Notes: generated by a model not told the origin, from the letters alone. Positions 25,401 through 38,362 are shown, counted from the first letter of the stretch. The stretch is DNA of 64,000 bases from Moniliophthora roreri (GCA_001466705.2 LATX02000175.1:558001-622000), one strand, 5' to 3'. Numbers and translations are program-made.

Positions 25401-26350
25401 TATGTTTACTTCTTGTCAGCTCTCTTGTATCTGTGCTAACAGGCCAATAATAGTATTGGAAAGTGAAATCAGACAAGGCAAAGAGCAGCAGGTCAGAGGT
25501 ATGGTTAATAACTCTAGTTCCATATCTATTATATCTTGCTTACTTGTATCCAGGCTGCTAAAGGTCATGCTTCTAGCAATGCAAAGAGCTCAAGGGGCAC
25601 CGAACAGTGGAGCTAGCGACATTAGAAATACAGTACATACTATGGATCCATTGAACATATTAATACTGACATGTACATACAATAATAGGCTGTAATATGT
25701 CGATATGAGCCAAAGGCATGTCATTACTGGGTTCGAGCAGAAACATATCTAAGCTGATGCAAGCAGAATTGTCGAAATCAAAACCTTCATATTCTCACTT
25801 TTTTCCATTCTGATCAGTCCTGCTCGGCTGGACTGATACCACCTTATTCCAACATACCTGAACAGACAGGTTTTTCACTGGGCCTAAATAATCAGGGGTT
25901 CTGGTCAAGAGGTTCCAGATTCCACTGATTTGTATACCTGAGCTGTCATGTGGCAAGGTGATTGGCGAGATGGCACACTTGGCCAAACATTGACATGGCT
26001 CTGATCTTCTTCAGGTCGCAATATCCAATTCAGACTACTGGGTTCTGAATGCACCCATAAATTCATTCTGGGCTCTTTATGAGTATAATGACTTTCCTTT
26101 CAACTCTCCTCGTGAGCCTAATCCATTTACCTTATATATATCCTTCTATTTTTCAAGTTCAGTACAACCAAAAGAGTGGTTCACTGGCCTCCGAAGTCAG
26201 CCAAGATCTTCGTGGCTCAAAAGCGTACATTGAATGCAAGTGTTCTTCACTGCACCCTCGAGTACCTGTGTGGCAAAGAATCAGCTTAAAAAAGGATCTG
26301 ATCACTTGACAGAGTAGACAAATTCTTATAATAATGATTTTAGAAATGAT
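22440..26350. repeat. AT-rich, CpG-depleted block, probably silenced mobile-element DNA
   Basis: From about 22440 to 26350 the sequence is visibly AT-rich and almost free of CG dinucleotides. In 24001-25200 I count three CpGs in 1,200 bases, whereas flanking genes have several per line of 60. Short open frames occur on both strands without recognisable transposase motifs. Such depletion fits long-term cytosine methylation and deamination of repeats. I found no clear terminal repeats or target-site duplications by eye, so the element type and exact borders are undetermined. Confidence 0.5.
24598..25615 (+). pseudogene. Fossil multi-exon gene, coiled-coil, unknown family
   Basis: Inside the CpG-poor block a chain of exons with intact splice consensus can still be read. 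ATG GCA TGA at 24598 leads into LLSSVHDYFNKNAKAHESHS; a GTAAGT..CTTGCTAG intron follows, then HYSGTVEDSQIDSQAWLADE. A second intron with a CTAAC branch and a third precede a heptad-rich segment LAHTEGELNTVKVQLAFTEG, suggesting a coiled coil. Two in-frame TGA codons (24604-24606 and 25158-25160) sit where CGA (Arg) would fit, and the frame slips at the third intron. The chain ends at a TAG at 25613-25615. I do not recognise the family. It is probably dead. Confidence 0.45.
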
Positions 26351-27251
26351 TTTACATGTCACAATGAAAGCTTGCAAAAGCGAGTGAACGAAGATGAGGA
26401 TAGGGCGAGGAAGAAAAAACTGCGAGAGTTGAGCACTTGAGCGAGCAGAAGCTCATGTCATGGCCGGCAAGAGCATGCCGCGCCGCCTATCACCTCACCA
26501 CGCGACAGCTCGGGTACAGTATACGAATCAGTGAAATTATATACCTCTTGGTCCTGGTACACAATCCCAGAAAGGGCAATTTGAAAATCCCCCCACCCTG
26601 GAACACCTTGTTGGATGAGTGAGCCGTGCCGTACCTAATTAATTTTGCCAAGTTCCACTTTGGGGGTCTTTCACTCGACTCTCGGTAGACTCGCATGACT
26701 AGTACTGTCCTGTCCGGTTCAGTTTTTGATGTTGGAAATTGAGCAAGGCAAACCGACAGAAGAGGCCTAATGATGCATCCAGGCGACTCACAATCTGTTT
26801 ATGCCGAACTGGGTTTCGGCTCTGCCAAACCCCCAAATCTTCGCATGCGGCGCCGAAACCACTTGAAAACAGACTCTGGGAGTATCTCGAGGCTTTCTGA
26901 AGTATTTAGACACAATATCGATAACATATAGACTGATCTGTACTAGTATTACACCTCCTAGGGTCCTTCATTGCCTCAAATGGCTGTAGTAATGGCAGGG
27001 TAGCTAAGCTTAGTCATTCAACAAATTGTACTATCTGTGGTTCATCATAACAAGCCGAACATAACCTTCTGCCTTCGGGTGTTCATGGCGAACCTGGATC
27101 CATCATGCCGGGTCTCAGACCCAGCCTCCCAGTGCATCTACACCCCTCAAACTATATCTTTTCGTACTATCTATCTCTACGCGCGTGCCAACTCTTACAC
27201 ACCCCTCAAATGCCAGGGTACTCCATGGATCGGGCGTATCGCACAAAACCT

Positions 27252-27803
27252 TCAAGATTGACGGAAGTTGCACTTTAGTACCCTTTCAAGGTGGGTGATG
27301 GGTATACAATTCGAGAATATTTGAGGCTTCAAAGCACGGGGCTGTGGTGCGTGGAGCGGTCGTTCTTTGATTAACCTTTTCATCTGGTTTTTGCCCAGAT
27401 ATATGATATGTACTTGGGCTTCAGGCACATTCACGCGATCATAATCCTCGCAAATAGGACGGGGAAAACGGTTATTCACCGAAAAAGTATTTTGTCCGTC
27501 TTTGCCTTTGCCACATCGCAGGCTGCGGCTGGACGATTTCTTTCTGTCAAACGATCGGTTGAACGAACGCCGTCTTCCACACCCTGCCAAGGTCCAGATA
27601 TAAGCCATTAACATTTCAATAGTGTTTTCGTCTTCCCCGGGCCCAATATTTTTCCTCTGACCTGCTAGTAGTGGACTCAACTTGTTCATCGGTGCAAGAT
27701 GTAAATCAAACTTGTTGCGCAATAATATGTCCAAGAAGATAATGGAAAGTTGGTTCCCCGAGTTTGATGGGGAACGTACATAGTGGTAGCGTACGGTAGT
27801 CAA
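27252..27803 (-). CDS. Unsupported 183-codon open frame
   Basis: A continuous reverse-strand frame with no family resemblance that I can see. It includes a basic stretch (GRRRSFNRSFDRKKSSSRSL) and no signal peptide or membrane span. It lies upstream of the tyrosinase in a gene-poor area. It may be spurious; an overlapping 67-codon frame on the plus strand covers part of it. Confidence 0.2.
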   Translation of the reverse strand: MTTVRYHYVRSPSNSGNQLSIIFLDILLRNKFDLHLAPMNKLSPLLAGQRKNIGPGEDENTIEMLMAYIWTLAGCGRRRSFNRSFDRKKSSSRSLRCGKGKDGQNTFSVNNRFPRPICEDYDRVNVPEAQVHIIYLGKNQMKRLIKERPLHAPQPRALKPQIFSNCIPITHLERVLKCNFRQS

Positions 27804-28385
27804 AAGTTGTTTCTCGTTAGCTAGATGAATTGACGAAACTTTTCCAAGTCTTACATTTTCGGGCCGACCTTGCTAATTCCCCTTTCGGAGAACGGCTGAA
27901 ACGAGCCCGAAGTTTTCGTTGAACAGGTAGTTGAGATCAACTCAGGGCGGAGATCACTTTGGGATGTGGCTAGGGGATACATTCATGATTCAAGATATAG
28001 GAGCGTGGTGTTTCAGAGCTGTTCTCGCAATGTCGCCATCCAAGATCGATTACAAGTGACGATTAGTGGCAAAGGCCATGTTTGGCGACAACACGGCAAA
28101 GCACAAGCGAAAAGACACGCGCCTATCAGGCCGTGACCTCATGAACCGTGTGGCCCGGCCCATCTTTTTTTTTTCGGATAGAGCAGAGCCCAGACGAGCA
28201 AAGTCAATTTAAAGTCGGCTCAGGGGAGTGGCTTGGATGGCTTGGATGGCGGAAGTAGCGGAACGTTGCACTTTTTTAAAACTTCCGCCTCGATTCAGTT
28301 TCACGTCTTATATCGTACAGTCTTGGTCTTTACTACTACTACCATAAGAGACGTGCTCTGATCTTCATCATCCAACTTCCTCTCG

Positions 28386-29640
<1,255 letters not shown>

Positions 29641-32494
29641 TGGACCGTGTTTTACCTACTCTTAGTGGACAATTCAGGTATTATTATAATGAGACTATTC
29701 AGTATGGCTCTCCTTTTGTTGTGACTGAATTGATGCTCAATGGGCCATTAGAGCTTCGAAAGACAATAGAAACGGTAAGGTACCCCATTCGTGAGAAAGT
29801 TACGTTACAATGTAACATATACTTGAAATGTTGTTCCTTTGGCGTGTCACTCTTCCTTGTGTTCCACCATCTCGTCTCGATGTGCTCTTCTGCGAGACCC
29901 AAGTCATTACAAGCAAGCCCTCTCAACACATCTTTCCAACAGTACCGTTCAACCGTTGCTCTAGGTCCTCGGTCATTCCCTCCAGCCGCACTGATCACTC
30001 GTCCTTACCCAGGTCGAGCGGCCACCTAACCCTAAGTGCACATAGGATACTGCATGTTCATTTTCAGCTTCAGATGCACTGTTGGATGTTCAGATTCTGG
30101 CTTGACGGGTAGCCATAGAGAGGAGAGACGGAGTACAGGCCACAAACTGACTGAATCTTTTGCTTTGGAATACATGGTATCCTCAAAGAATCCTGTAGAA
30201 AATCGCTCTCGAGGATGTTCTTGGACGCACGTATGGCTGCATCCTCCAGAAGATACCTGCAATTCGCATCCCTCATCTGTCTCCACCACGCACAAATTCC
30301 AGCCTGTGTTGCCACGGGGCCACTTTTTCGTGGAGAATGCGTTGTTCGTACCTCCGCACAGGGGGGTGTCATCATTGGGCCTGCGTTTCAGTGGTGACAG
30401 CCCTCTTAATACTGGCGACCGTCTTCACGTGTAAAGGGGGAGGCGATGCCGGAAATGCTTGGAATTATACTTGGAGCTGAAGACATGCGAGGAGTGTTTG
30501 AGACGCGTCACTGGTGCATGGTCCGGAACTGAGAGACCTACGGACACTCAGGTCTTCGATGGCTTTATTTTGCATTCTGCCTGGGCCCTGCACAGATGCC
30601 TTCAGTGTCATTTTCTCCCAGATACTCGCGCAACTGATTCTTTCATTCCGGCTCTGATGCTGGCTGACCTGCCGTCACGCTCCCAGAACATCTTTTGTGT
30701 CAGCCCTTCGGGTTGAAGCTTCCGTACAGGGCATTGGTGTCCTGAGTCCTCGGACTCTTCTGTCAGCCTCCTTCGATTTCAGTTTCGTTCAAGGTTCGAC
30801 ATGGGCTACGTTTCCTACCGGCATCCGCAAGCCCTGGGACGTTTCTTTACTCATCTGCTTATAGCCTCGGCTCGTGGCGGACGTAAATCGAGACGGCTCT
30901 AAAGCGCCTCCGTGCGTATGCAAAACCGGTTCGGCTACAGGAATGTTGAGCTCCCTTCGGGGAGTACCTCGAGGTCTCGCGAAATATGGCTGAACTTGCA
31001 CGGGAAGGACACAGGAGAGTGTAAGTTGTTTGGATCATCTTATTTGGACCGACTACTGCGTTGAGCACTTTAGCTGGCACGGCTCGAGATTAGATGTGGC
31101 CTGTGTAAAATGGTTTGCACCCCTCTTTGAGGGAGCTTGACATCGGAGGCATGTTCGGCACCGCTTACCAAGACGTGTTTCTATCCGCCCCCAACTTCGG
31201 GTCCTTCCAATACAGGAGGGTAGACTGAGGGTCTATCGGCTGTACATCTTTTACTTGCTCTTCCCAAAACGCCGAGTTTCAGGATTGGGCTGTCTGTACC
31301 AGGGAAGGTGGTTCCTGCATCGAGTCAAAGTGCAGCCCATGTTGGAAACCGATTGTTTCGACAGATGTACGCTCTTCGTTAAGCAGGCTTACACAACGTT
31401 GCGAAGACGTCAATACTCAATCTGGATCTCATTCATTCGAACGCTCTTCTCCATCTCCGGACTGTCATATAACTCCTTGTCGCTCGGTGCTCGCACTTGA
31501 TATCCTGGGATCTGGTGAACGTCTACGTCGCGCTACTGCTTCTGTCGTGTGGCTGTCGGTCTCAAAGTGTTTGAAATGTCATCCTGCATGTTGTCCGCTG
31601 TTGTCACATTGGATTTACGGCGCTTTGAGTGTCTGTAATAGAGATTCGTTCTCGAGCCAATGTACATGCCTCCAGTGTGTCTGACTGCAGTGCTTGTTGT
31701 TTCGGATTCCTGAAGGGCTAGTCATTCCGATAGTGCATGGTACGGTACGGGGCTACCAGGGAGGATGCTTGTCGTGGTATAGAGTATGAGGATGTTGCGT
31801 CCGGGATATTCGCACAGGAAGATGGTCGGGTTTATTGTGGATCTTCGATTTGGGATTGGAAGAGCAATCGTGGCTGCGCGGCTTGTTCGTGGGTGATGCC
31901 AGTCAAGCTGAGAAGTCAAGTGTATGAGTCGAGTTCCAGTCTTTTCCGATTGGGTGACTTCGTTTGCATACCTTATTTGTCTGGTGCTAGTCTCTTTCGA
32001 GGAGTGGGGCAGTACCAGGAAGAATGAGCTTGGCCGCTTGGAGCGTGGTTGGGAGGAACACGTCCTGGTTGTTACCGGCTAGGATAGGGAATCCCGACCT
32101 GGAGAGAGTGAGTGAGGATGTGTAGTTGTTGGTCCTATGGACCGGCTTTCAGCGGGGGAAGTTCTTCTGGGCTTCGAGAGTGGTGTGGGACGTGGTGTTG
32201 GGTGTGTCCTCTGGTGTTGTGTGTAATACCGTTTCACGGGATACCAAAATTTTTGGCTTTTTCTTTACCTTCGTGGTAAATTGATCCGTTTTCGTGCTGA
32301 GTGGCGATATTATAGAAACTTGTCTAGTCCCTAGTGTTAATGTCCATATCGTACTTGGAGGTTTTAGAATACAAGTATCAGTTAATATTATCTACTACTC
32401 TCCACTCCTCTATCCCGTTCTCATCTGAACCATCACTACCCAAGTACACAAAAAACTCTGCACCCGGCCAATACTTCGCCATGCAGACATGGAC
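29641..32494. other. 2.8 kb without a recognisable gene
   Basis: GC content is ordinary and there are many overlapping frames of 60-130 codons on both strands, but no convincing exon chain or family motif. One plus-strand stretch (31737-32027) has a beta-rich look. Degenerate retroelement DNA is possible, but I found neither reverse-transcriptase motifs nor long terminal repeats. Confidence 0.4.
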
Positions 32495-33486
32495 TTAGTC
32501 TGGCGCATGGGAGACCGGATTCTCCTGTCGTCCAATCTTGTATTGTCCCGGCTTGTCCTTCTCCTTCAAATTCCCAATCTGTTCATACATCCCTCGCAAA
32601 CGCGCCTGCCCTTTATGAGGAACCCCGTTATCCACCAACATTTCCGACCCTTCTAGACCCTGGTATTGCACTCCATCGAACCATAGATTCTGCTTCCAAT
32701 CCACCTCGAAATCCAGTGCGATAGAGCGCGTAATGCCCTGCGAGAACAGTATAGAACATGACGGAGAGAGATCTGGTCGGCGGGAGGTTGTTCATTCACG
32801 TTACGACCAGGTGCATAAGGTCCAACCGCTAGAGCCTCCATCCCAGGGTATCCACGTTCGCAAATCCAATCGGGTATGCAGTACTTGATATAATCGAGTC
32901 GAACGTCAAGCTCGAATCTTGGCAAGTTCTTTTCTGGTTCTAGGAACGACTGCATTATTGACGAAAAGAGTTCACCGTAAATGATAATCTGATACGCAGC
33001 TCTGTCCGCGTCCGTCCAGATCGTATTGGGCTCTGACACTCCACCATCTCAAAAGTTCGGCGTCTGATACCACTGATCTCCGGCCATTTTATCAATCTTG
33101 TCTGAGGATGGATTGACCAAAGAGAACCTGGCGAGGTGGAGACGCCTGAGGTCATCGAGGGTTAATCCGGCTTTCTCGACGCAAAGATTTAAAAGCCCGT
33201 CGGTTCCCCCTTGCAAGGCTTCGCGAAGAGCTTCTGTATTAGACGAGGATTGAAGCGCCCAGTCGCTGACTTGACGCGCCGTAGCAGCGATGAGAAGGTG
33301 AGGAGTAAAGAATGTTGGTGAAGATGCTGCCGCGAGTCGAAGAATGGTATTGGGGGTTGCTGTCGAAAATGCTCGATACAATATGCTGCATGTCGATGAA
33401 GCTTCATTAAAATCTTCAATATTCCGGATGTACAGAGGGAGTGAGCATAAGACTTCGAAAGGCAGGTCAAGGAGTTGCATGTGCAT
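32495..33486 (-). CDS. F-box-like protein
   Basis: Three exons join in frame. The N-terminus LLDLPFEVLCSLPLYIRNIE, continuing DFNEASSTCSILYRAFS, is the LP-x-E-V-L...F-x-x-x-S-x-T-C pattern of a fungal F-box. Helical segments follow (FFTPHLLIAATARQVSDWAL). A 72-nt intron near 33011-33085 joins KMAGD to QAAYQIIIYGELFSSIMQSF, and a second near 32750-32812 joins APGRN to GITRSIALDFEVDW. The protein ends GRQENPVSHAPD, about 285 residues. The C-terminal WKQNLWFDGVQYQGLEG region resembles sequences common in basidiomycete F-box proteins of unknown target. A role as an SCF adaptor is inferred from the family only. Confidence 0.7.
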
Positions 33487-33796
33487 GATGAGGGTGACAA
33501 GGGTGGCGCTACGAACGATACGTTATTAGCGTTACCTATCCCGTTTTCAAGTTTCGTTTTCAGGCTTCCACCAATATAGTAACAGTCAGTGTAACTTTTT
33601 GGCGTTTCTGGCCTCGTTCCTGCGAGAGTAAGCTTGAAGAGTCGTGAAAAGATAAGAGATATGTATTTTACGCGTCTGTAAGTACTCCTTCGCGTTTTTT
33701 TGTACGTATATCCATCCCCTGACCCTACCTGCCTATAACCACCTAACCTCTAACCGACTCAGCGTGAGGTACAAGCCCTCGACCGTACTTCCTAGC

Positions 33797-33823
33797 TCCT
33801 AACCCCTAACCTAACCCCGCTGT
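33797..33823. repeat. Short telomere-like CCTAACCC tract
   Basis: The sequence reads TCCTAACCCCTAACCTAACC and neighbours, with further CCTAACC and CTAACC units at about 33740-33760. This is a degenerate form of the fungal telomere unit (CCCTAA). It is only a few units long and interstitial. Confidence 0.5.
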
Positions 33824-33830
33824 GGAAGAG

Positions 33831-33864
33831 GGCGATGACATACGTCATCGCCGTTTATACGGCG
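33831..33864. repeat. Two overlapping inverted repeats
   Basis: GGCGATGAC and GTCATCGCC flank a 4-nt loop (33831-33852). CGCCGT and ACGGCG flank TTAT (33849-33864). The right arm of the first overlaps the left arm of the second, so only one hairpin can form at a time. The first also contains a TGACATACGTCA CRE-like core. Confidence 0.6.
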
Positions 33865-34463
33865 TTCCGCGACTCATCGAGTTTTCCCTGCGTTCCTGCT
33901 GTCGTTTCAGTCAATGACTGTTTTGACGTTTCGCCGATCCGCCGTCGTTTCTGGCGCTCGTTTCTCAACCTCTTCCTGCTCCCTTCCCTTTTGTAAATAA
34001 TAACTCTCCAGTGCAAAAATGGGAGGTCGTATGACAAAAGCATCTGACAGAGCCTGCTGCCGCTAGCATCCGGATATCTGCATCTAAACCCCAAGAAGGA
34101 AGACGCGTACGTACGCTAAGATGGACCTGAGTACATAAAGTAAGTTGCCAGTATAACGTTACTCAGAATTGAACTGTGGAAACGACAGGTCAAAAGGTCG
34201 CGGTCAGAGTAGAGGGGGAAGAGGGATCCGCGAAACGAAGCAGAAACGTCGAAATGGCTCCACTCTGACTGTTACTAGCAATTCGGTTGCGTTTCCCACT
34301 AATACCTTCTGATCGCACTTCTCACTCATCACTCAGGGTCACCAGATTCTGCAGCTGGAGTACATAACTTGATATCATAGCAAGAAAGATTCTCTTGTTC
34401 GCCCTCCATTTCAAAGAGGATAGGCTTACCTACAACACCTCTTGAACTGCCACTCTGCCCGTC

Positions 34464-36622
34464 ATGGAAAGTCTCCTCCCTCTGGACGTTATTGCTTCCG
34501 CATTAGCGATCTATCTTCTCGCACAAATCCTCCGTCGAAAGCCGCGTCTTCCGCCTGGCCCCCCTGGATACCCTATCATTGGAAACATATTTGACATACC
34601 TCAGAATGAAGGATGGATAGTCTACAAGGACATGTCGCGAATATACGGTGAGTAACGAGTAGAACGGTTCACTTGTCCTTCCTGCTTATCGCAACGTGAT
34701 ACAGACTCCGAAATTCTTCATTTTAATATGGCCGGGACCTCTGTAATCGTAGTCAACTCATTCGATATTGCCCGCGAACTCTTCGAGAAGCGATCTTCCA
34801 TCTACTCAGATAGGTGTGTAATCGAATCCATATATATTCACTCTCGTGCTTATTGCTCACTCTCATGCCCAGACCTCGGTTTCCGATGATGAATGAACTG
34901 TACGCTACCGGCCAATGGGAGGATTCTGGACTTGCAACTCATGGAGGCTCTTAGAATAGGATTTGATTGGCATTTGGGATTCATGTCCTATGGCGACTCT
35001 TGGAGAGGTGCATATCATGAATTTACCCGAATTTACGCGTTCATTCTCACTAGGATGATATAGATCACCGTAAACTTTTCCATCAAGAGTTCCAACCACC
35101 AGCCACGCTCCGTCATAGGCCAAATGAACTCCAAGCGACAAGACATTTACTAGGAAAACTGCTTCGTTCGCCTTCTGATTTCTAACGGCATTTACGGCAG
35201 TATGCTCTATCCCACTTCATTTTCAGCGTTGTGACTGAGTTTCCGTTACCTTAGCATGGCTGGCATGATCATTCTATCTGCGGCGTATGGAATAGATATA
35301 CAACCTCAGAATGATCCCTACGTTGCAATTTCCGAGCAAGCTCTGCATGCTATGGCCTGCGCTGGGAACAATACGGCTTTTTTGGTCGACCAGCTCCCCT
35401 TCCTCAAATACGTTCCAGAATGGTTCCCTGGCGCCAATTTCAAGAGGCAGGCCCGAGAGTGGCGCGAGACAGTCAGCGCGATGCCTCAGCTCCCTATGGA
35501 CTTTGTTCGACGTTCGACTGTAGGTTGTTCAGACTCACTTGCTCTACCTGCAATCTAATCTTCTCTCTCCCTCAGGCTAATGGAAACGCAAAAGATTGTA
35601 TAGCTACAAGAGTCTTGGAAAGCATGCATGAGGATGGAAGCTACAGCCCCGAAAAAGAGCAGTTACTGCAGAACGTGCTTGCCGCTATATACGCAGGTGC
35701 GTAAGCTGTCTCGGCATGCTACGATGCGTACCTCAACATACTGATTCTGTAATTATTAGCTGGTGCCGATACTGTTAGTGCTCATCTCATGGACGCCGAG
35801 TCTTGACTGACATATATCACATCGCGTAGACTGTCTCCGCTCTGGGCACGTTCATTCTCGCTATGGTATTGAACCCTGAAATACAGAAGAAAGGCCAAGC
35901 CGCCGTCGATGAGGTCACTGGAGGCAGCCGTCTTCCCGATTTTTCAGACCATCATTCCATTCCATACGTTGACGCGATGGTGAAGGAGGTCTTGGGGTGG
36001 AAGCCGGTCACTCCTTTGGGTAAGCTATTTTTAATCCCATCTGAATATTATGTTGACACAGACTGTTATTTTGAGCTGTTCCTCACCTCAGCACATCAGA
36101 TGACGAATACAAGGGGTATTTTATCCCCAAAGGTTCTGTAGTCATCGGCAACTCTTGGTATGATGTTCGCTTCGCATTGCACTACACATGAAGCTGACGA
36201 GTTGCAGGGCGATGTTGTACGATGAATCCCTATACGGACCCCGAACGGATCAATACAATCCTGACCGTTTCATGAAAGATGGAGAGCTGAACCCAGACAT
36301 CAAACACCCTGAGATGGCTTTTGGCTTTGGAAGAAGACAGTGCCCAGGGCAGGATATGGCCGAGTCGTCTATCTGGATTACTATCGCATCGATACTCGCT
36401 TGCTTCGATATTAGTAAGGCGGTCGACGAGAACGGCGTTCCTATCGAGCCGTCAGGGGAGTATACATCCGGAATGCTTTGGTATGTGGTAATTGGGTCTC
36501 TTATGGATCGGCGAGTCTGACGACGATTCCTCTTCAGCTATCCATGTCCCTTCCCGTGTACAATCCACCCACGGTCATCCCGTGCGGAAGTGCTTATTTC
36601 CGAGGGAATGAGCGACCTTTGA
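34464..36622 (+). CDS. Cytochrome P450 with an apparent internal stop
   Basis: This is a heme-thiolate monooxygenase of the microsomal fungal type. It has an N-terminal anchor (MESLLPLDVIASALAIYLLA) followed by the RKPRLPPGPPGYPIIGN hinge. Exons join to SEILHFNMAGTSVIVVNSFD, GFDWHLGFMSYGDSW and HRKLFHQEFQPPATLRH. Then come HMAGMIILSAAYGID, YAAGADTTVSALGTFILAM (I-helix), KPVTPLG/AVPHLSTSDDEYKG and AFGFGRRQCPGQDMAESSIW with the heme cysteine. It ends ISEGMSDL at a TGA at 36620-36622. In the best frame a TAA at 35183-35185 interrupts the segment LLRSPSDF-stop-RHLRHMAG, while everything around it stays coding. The gene may be a young pseudogene, carry a sequencing error, or use a 35-nt intron there (GTTCGC..GGCAG, containing CTAAC), which would break the family match. 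Confidence 0.8.
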
Positions 36623-37288
36623 CGAGTTGAGATGAATAGAGAATCCCGACGTTTTTTTCCACTGTACAGTTTGAACGCAACCAAGTTTCTTCTCTTACTC
36701 CTGCGGTTTTAAATTTGAGGAGTATCTCCGCAGGTAGCGACGTCAGCCCGATCTTGTCAACGACGGTCGATCACCAAAGGCTGGCGTTAGGCGAGAAAGA
36801 CTGAGTGTTCTCGTGTAAGGGTAGGGGCTCGTACACCAACGGGGTATGTGTTCTGAGGCTGTCGATTTATTGTGATGGACCAAGTCGTTAAATGCCTTGA
36901 ATGGACCACTGTACTGAATACTACTCGACTTTTATTCTACCTGTCTCTTTAAGAAGCAGGCAAGCTGATTGGAACTGTTCTTGGAATGCGTTTGATCAAG
37001 AGATCAAAGCGATCAATCCAGGACCCTATACATGTTGCGTTGGTTCCTGGTGCCACGTGCCTAAACATTCAGCCCATACATATATCATGACATTACCCAT
37101 CTCTGCAGAGATTCCAACTTTTCCCCCAGCTACCACACTCTGCCACCGCTGCACGGCCTCATCCGCCAACAAACTCTTGCAGATTCTTATCGAATCTCCT
37201 CACACTTTCTCTACAACCACCACATTCGTTTACTCGTTCGTCTTTGCAAGACCTTCGAAACCCAACCCTTAACTTTTTTACAAGAAAA

Positions 37289-37737
37289 ATGATGTTCTTT
37301 AAGTCCGCACTCGTTGCTTCCCTCGCATCCTCCGCATGTGCCACCATCTTTGTGAGTATAATTTTTTACCTCGAGATTAGGAGCCATTTCTGACTGGGCG
37401 GGGTGCTTTGCTTGACAGATTACGTCGCCTACCGCCTCAGATACCTTTACTGGCGGTCAGAATGCTACTATTAAGTGGCAGGACGATGGCAAAGCACCCT
37501 CTTTGAAAGACTGGGGTCTCGCAAAGGTCTCGATTTACACTGGTAATGCTAAGCAGCAGGTAGGTTTCTGTCTACTTTTTAGCACTACTCTTTAACACCT
37601 CTTTACGATGACGAGTGTGAGGTCCGCGGGACGGAAAATGTCATCGCTGAGCGTTATCTGTCCATGGGCGTCCCGCGAGGCAGTTGTCCTTTTATATTTT
37701 TTTTATTTCGCCCTTCCCACTTTTACTGACTAATACT

Positions 37738-37771
<34 letters not shown>

Positions 37772-38362
37772 GAAAATGAACAGACTCAGCTGCAAGAGAT
37801 CTCAGCCAGTATCGATGTCTCTGCCATCAACACCATCGAGTTCACCCCCAACCCTTCCATCGGTCCCAATAGCAAAGAATAGTACGTCTCCTGAGTAGCC
37901 GTTGTTACCACCGTACCTGACTTGCCAACTCCAGCTTCATTCGTATCGAGTCTTTGACCTTGAAGGATCCTGCCAGTCCCCAGTACCCTATGCTCGCCTT
38001 CTCAGCCAAATATCAGTATGTCTTCTTCTCACTGTGCACTAACTGCGTTCTGATGACTGATTTGCAGAATGGATGGCATGTCTGGCCAATTCTCTCCTGC
38101 AGTCCAGGCACAGATTGATGGCCAGTCGACTGCCCCTCTTGCTGGATCCACACCGACGGCTTCTAGTCCATCGTCGCCGTCGACGTCAGCCTCCAAGGGT
38201 TCCTCCACTGGACCGTCTGCAACTGCTACCGGTACCAGAGCTGCTGTTGCCTCTGCGAGTGCAACCGGGGCTGGAAATGGTGCAATTGCTCTCTCCATGG
38301 GCAATAGCAACCTCTTGCTCGGTGTCCTGGGTGGTATCGCTGCTGGAGCTATGCTACTATAA
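37289..38362 (+). CDS. KRE9/KNH-like GPI-anchored surface protein
   Basis: This is a secreted wall or surface protein. The signal peptide is MMFFKSALVASLASSACATI. The ITSPTASDTFTGGQNATIKW region is the N-terminal beta-sandwich typical of KRE9/KNH1-like (Ser-Thr-rich GPI protein) domains, continuing with YFIRIESLTLKDPASPQYPM. A Ser/Thr/Ala-rich tail of about 60 residues follows. The C-terminus GNSNLLLGVLGGIAAGAMLL is a hydrophobic GPI-attachment signal. Five exons keep one frame; intron 2 contains a 31-T run. Length is about 220 residues. Relatives influence beta-1,6-glucan or cell-wall assembly, but this member's job is not known. Confidence 0.8.
37739..37769. repeat. Poly-T run of 31 inside an intron
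   Basis: A 31-base T homopolymer lies about 20 nt upstream of the CAG acceptor of the second intron of the KRE9-like gene, acting as an extreme polypyrimidine tract. Confidence 0.9.

Noticed and set aside
29641..32494. LTR retrotransposon
   Set aside because: No reverse-transcriptase or integrase motif, no paired long terminal repeats and no target duplication visible by eye.
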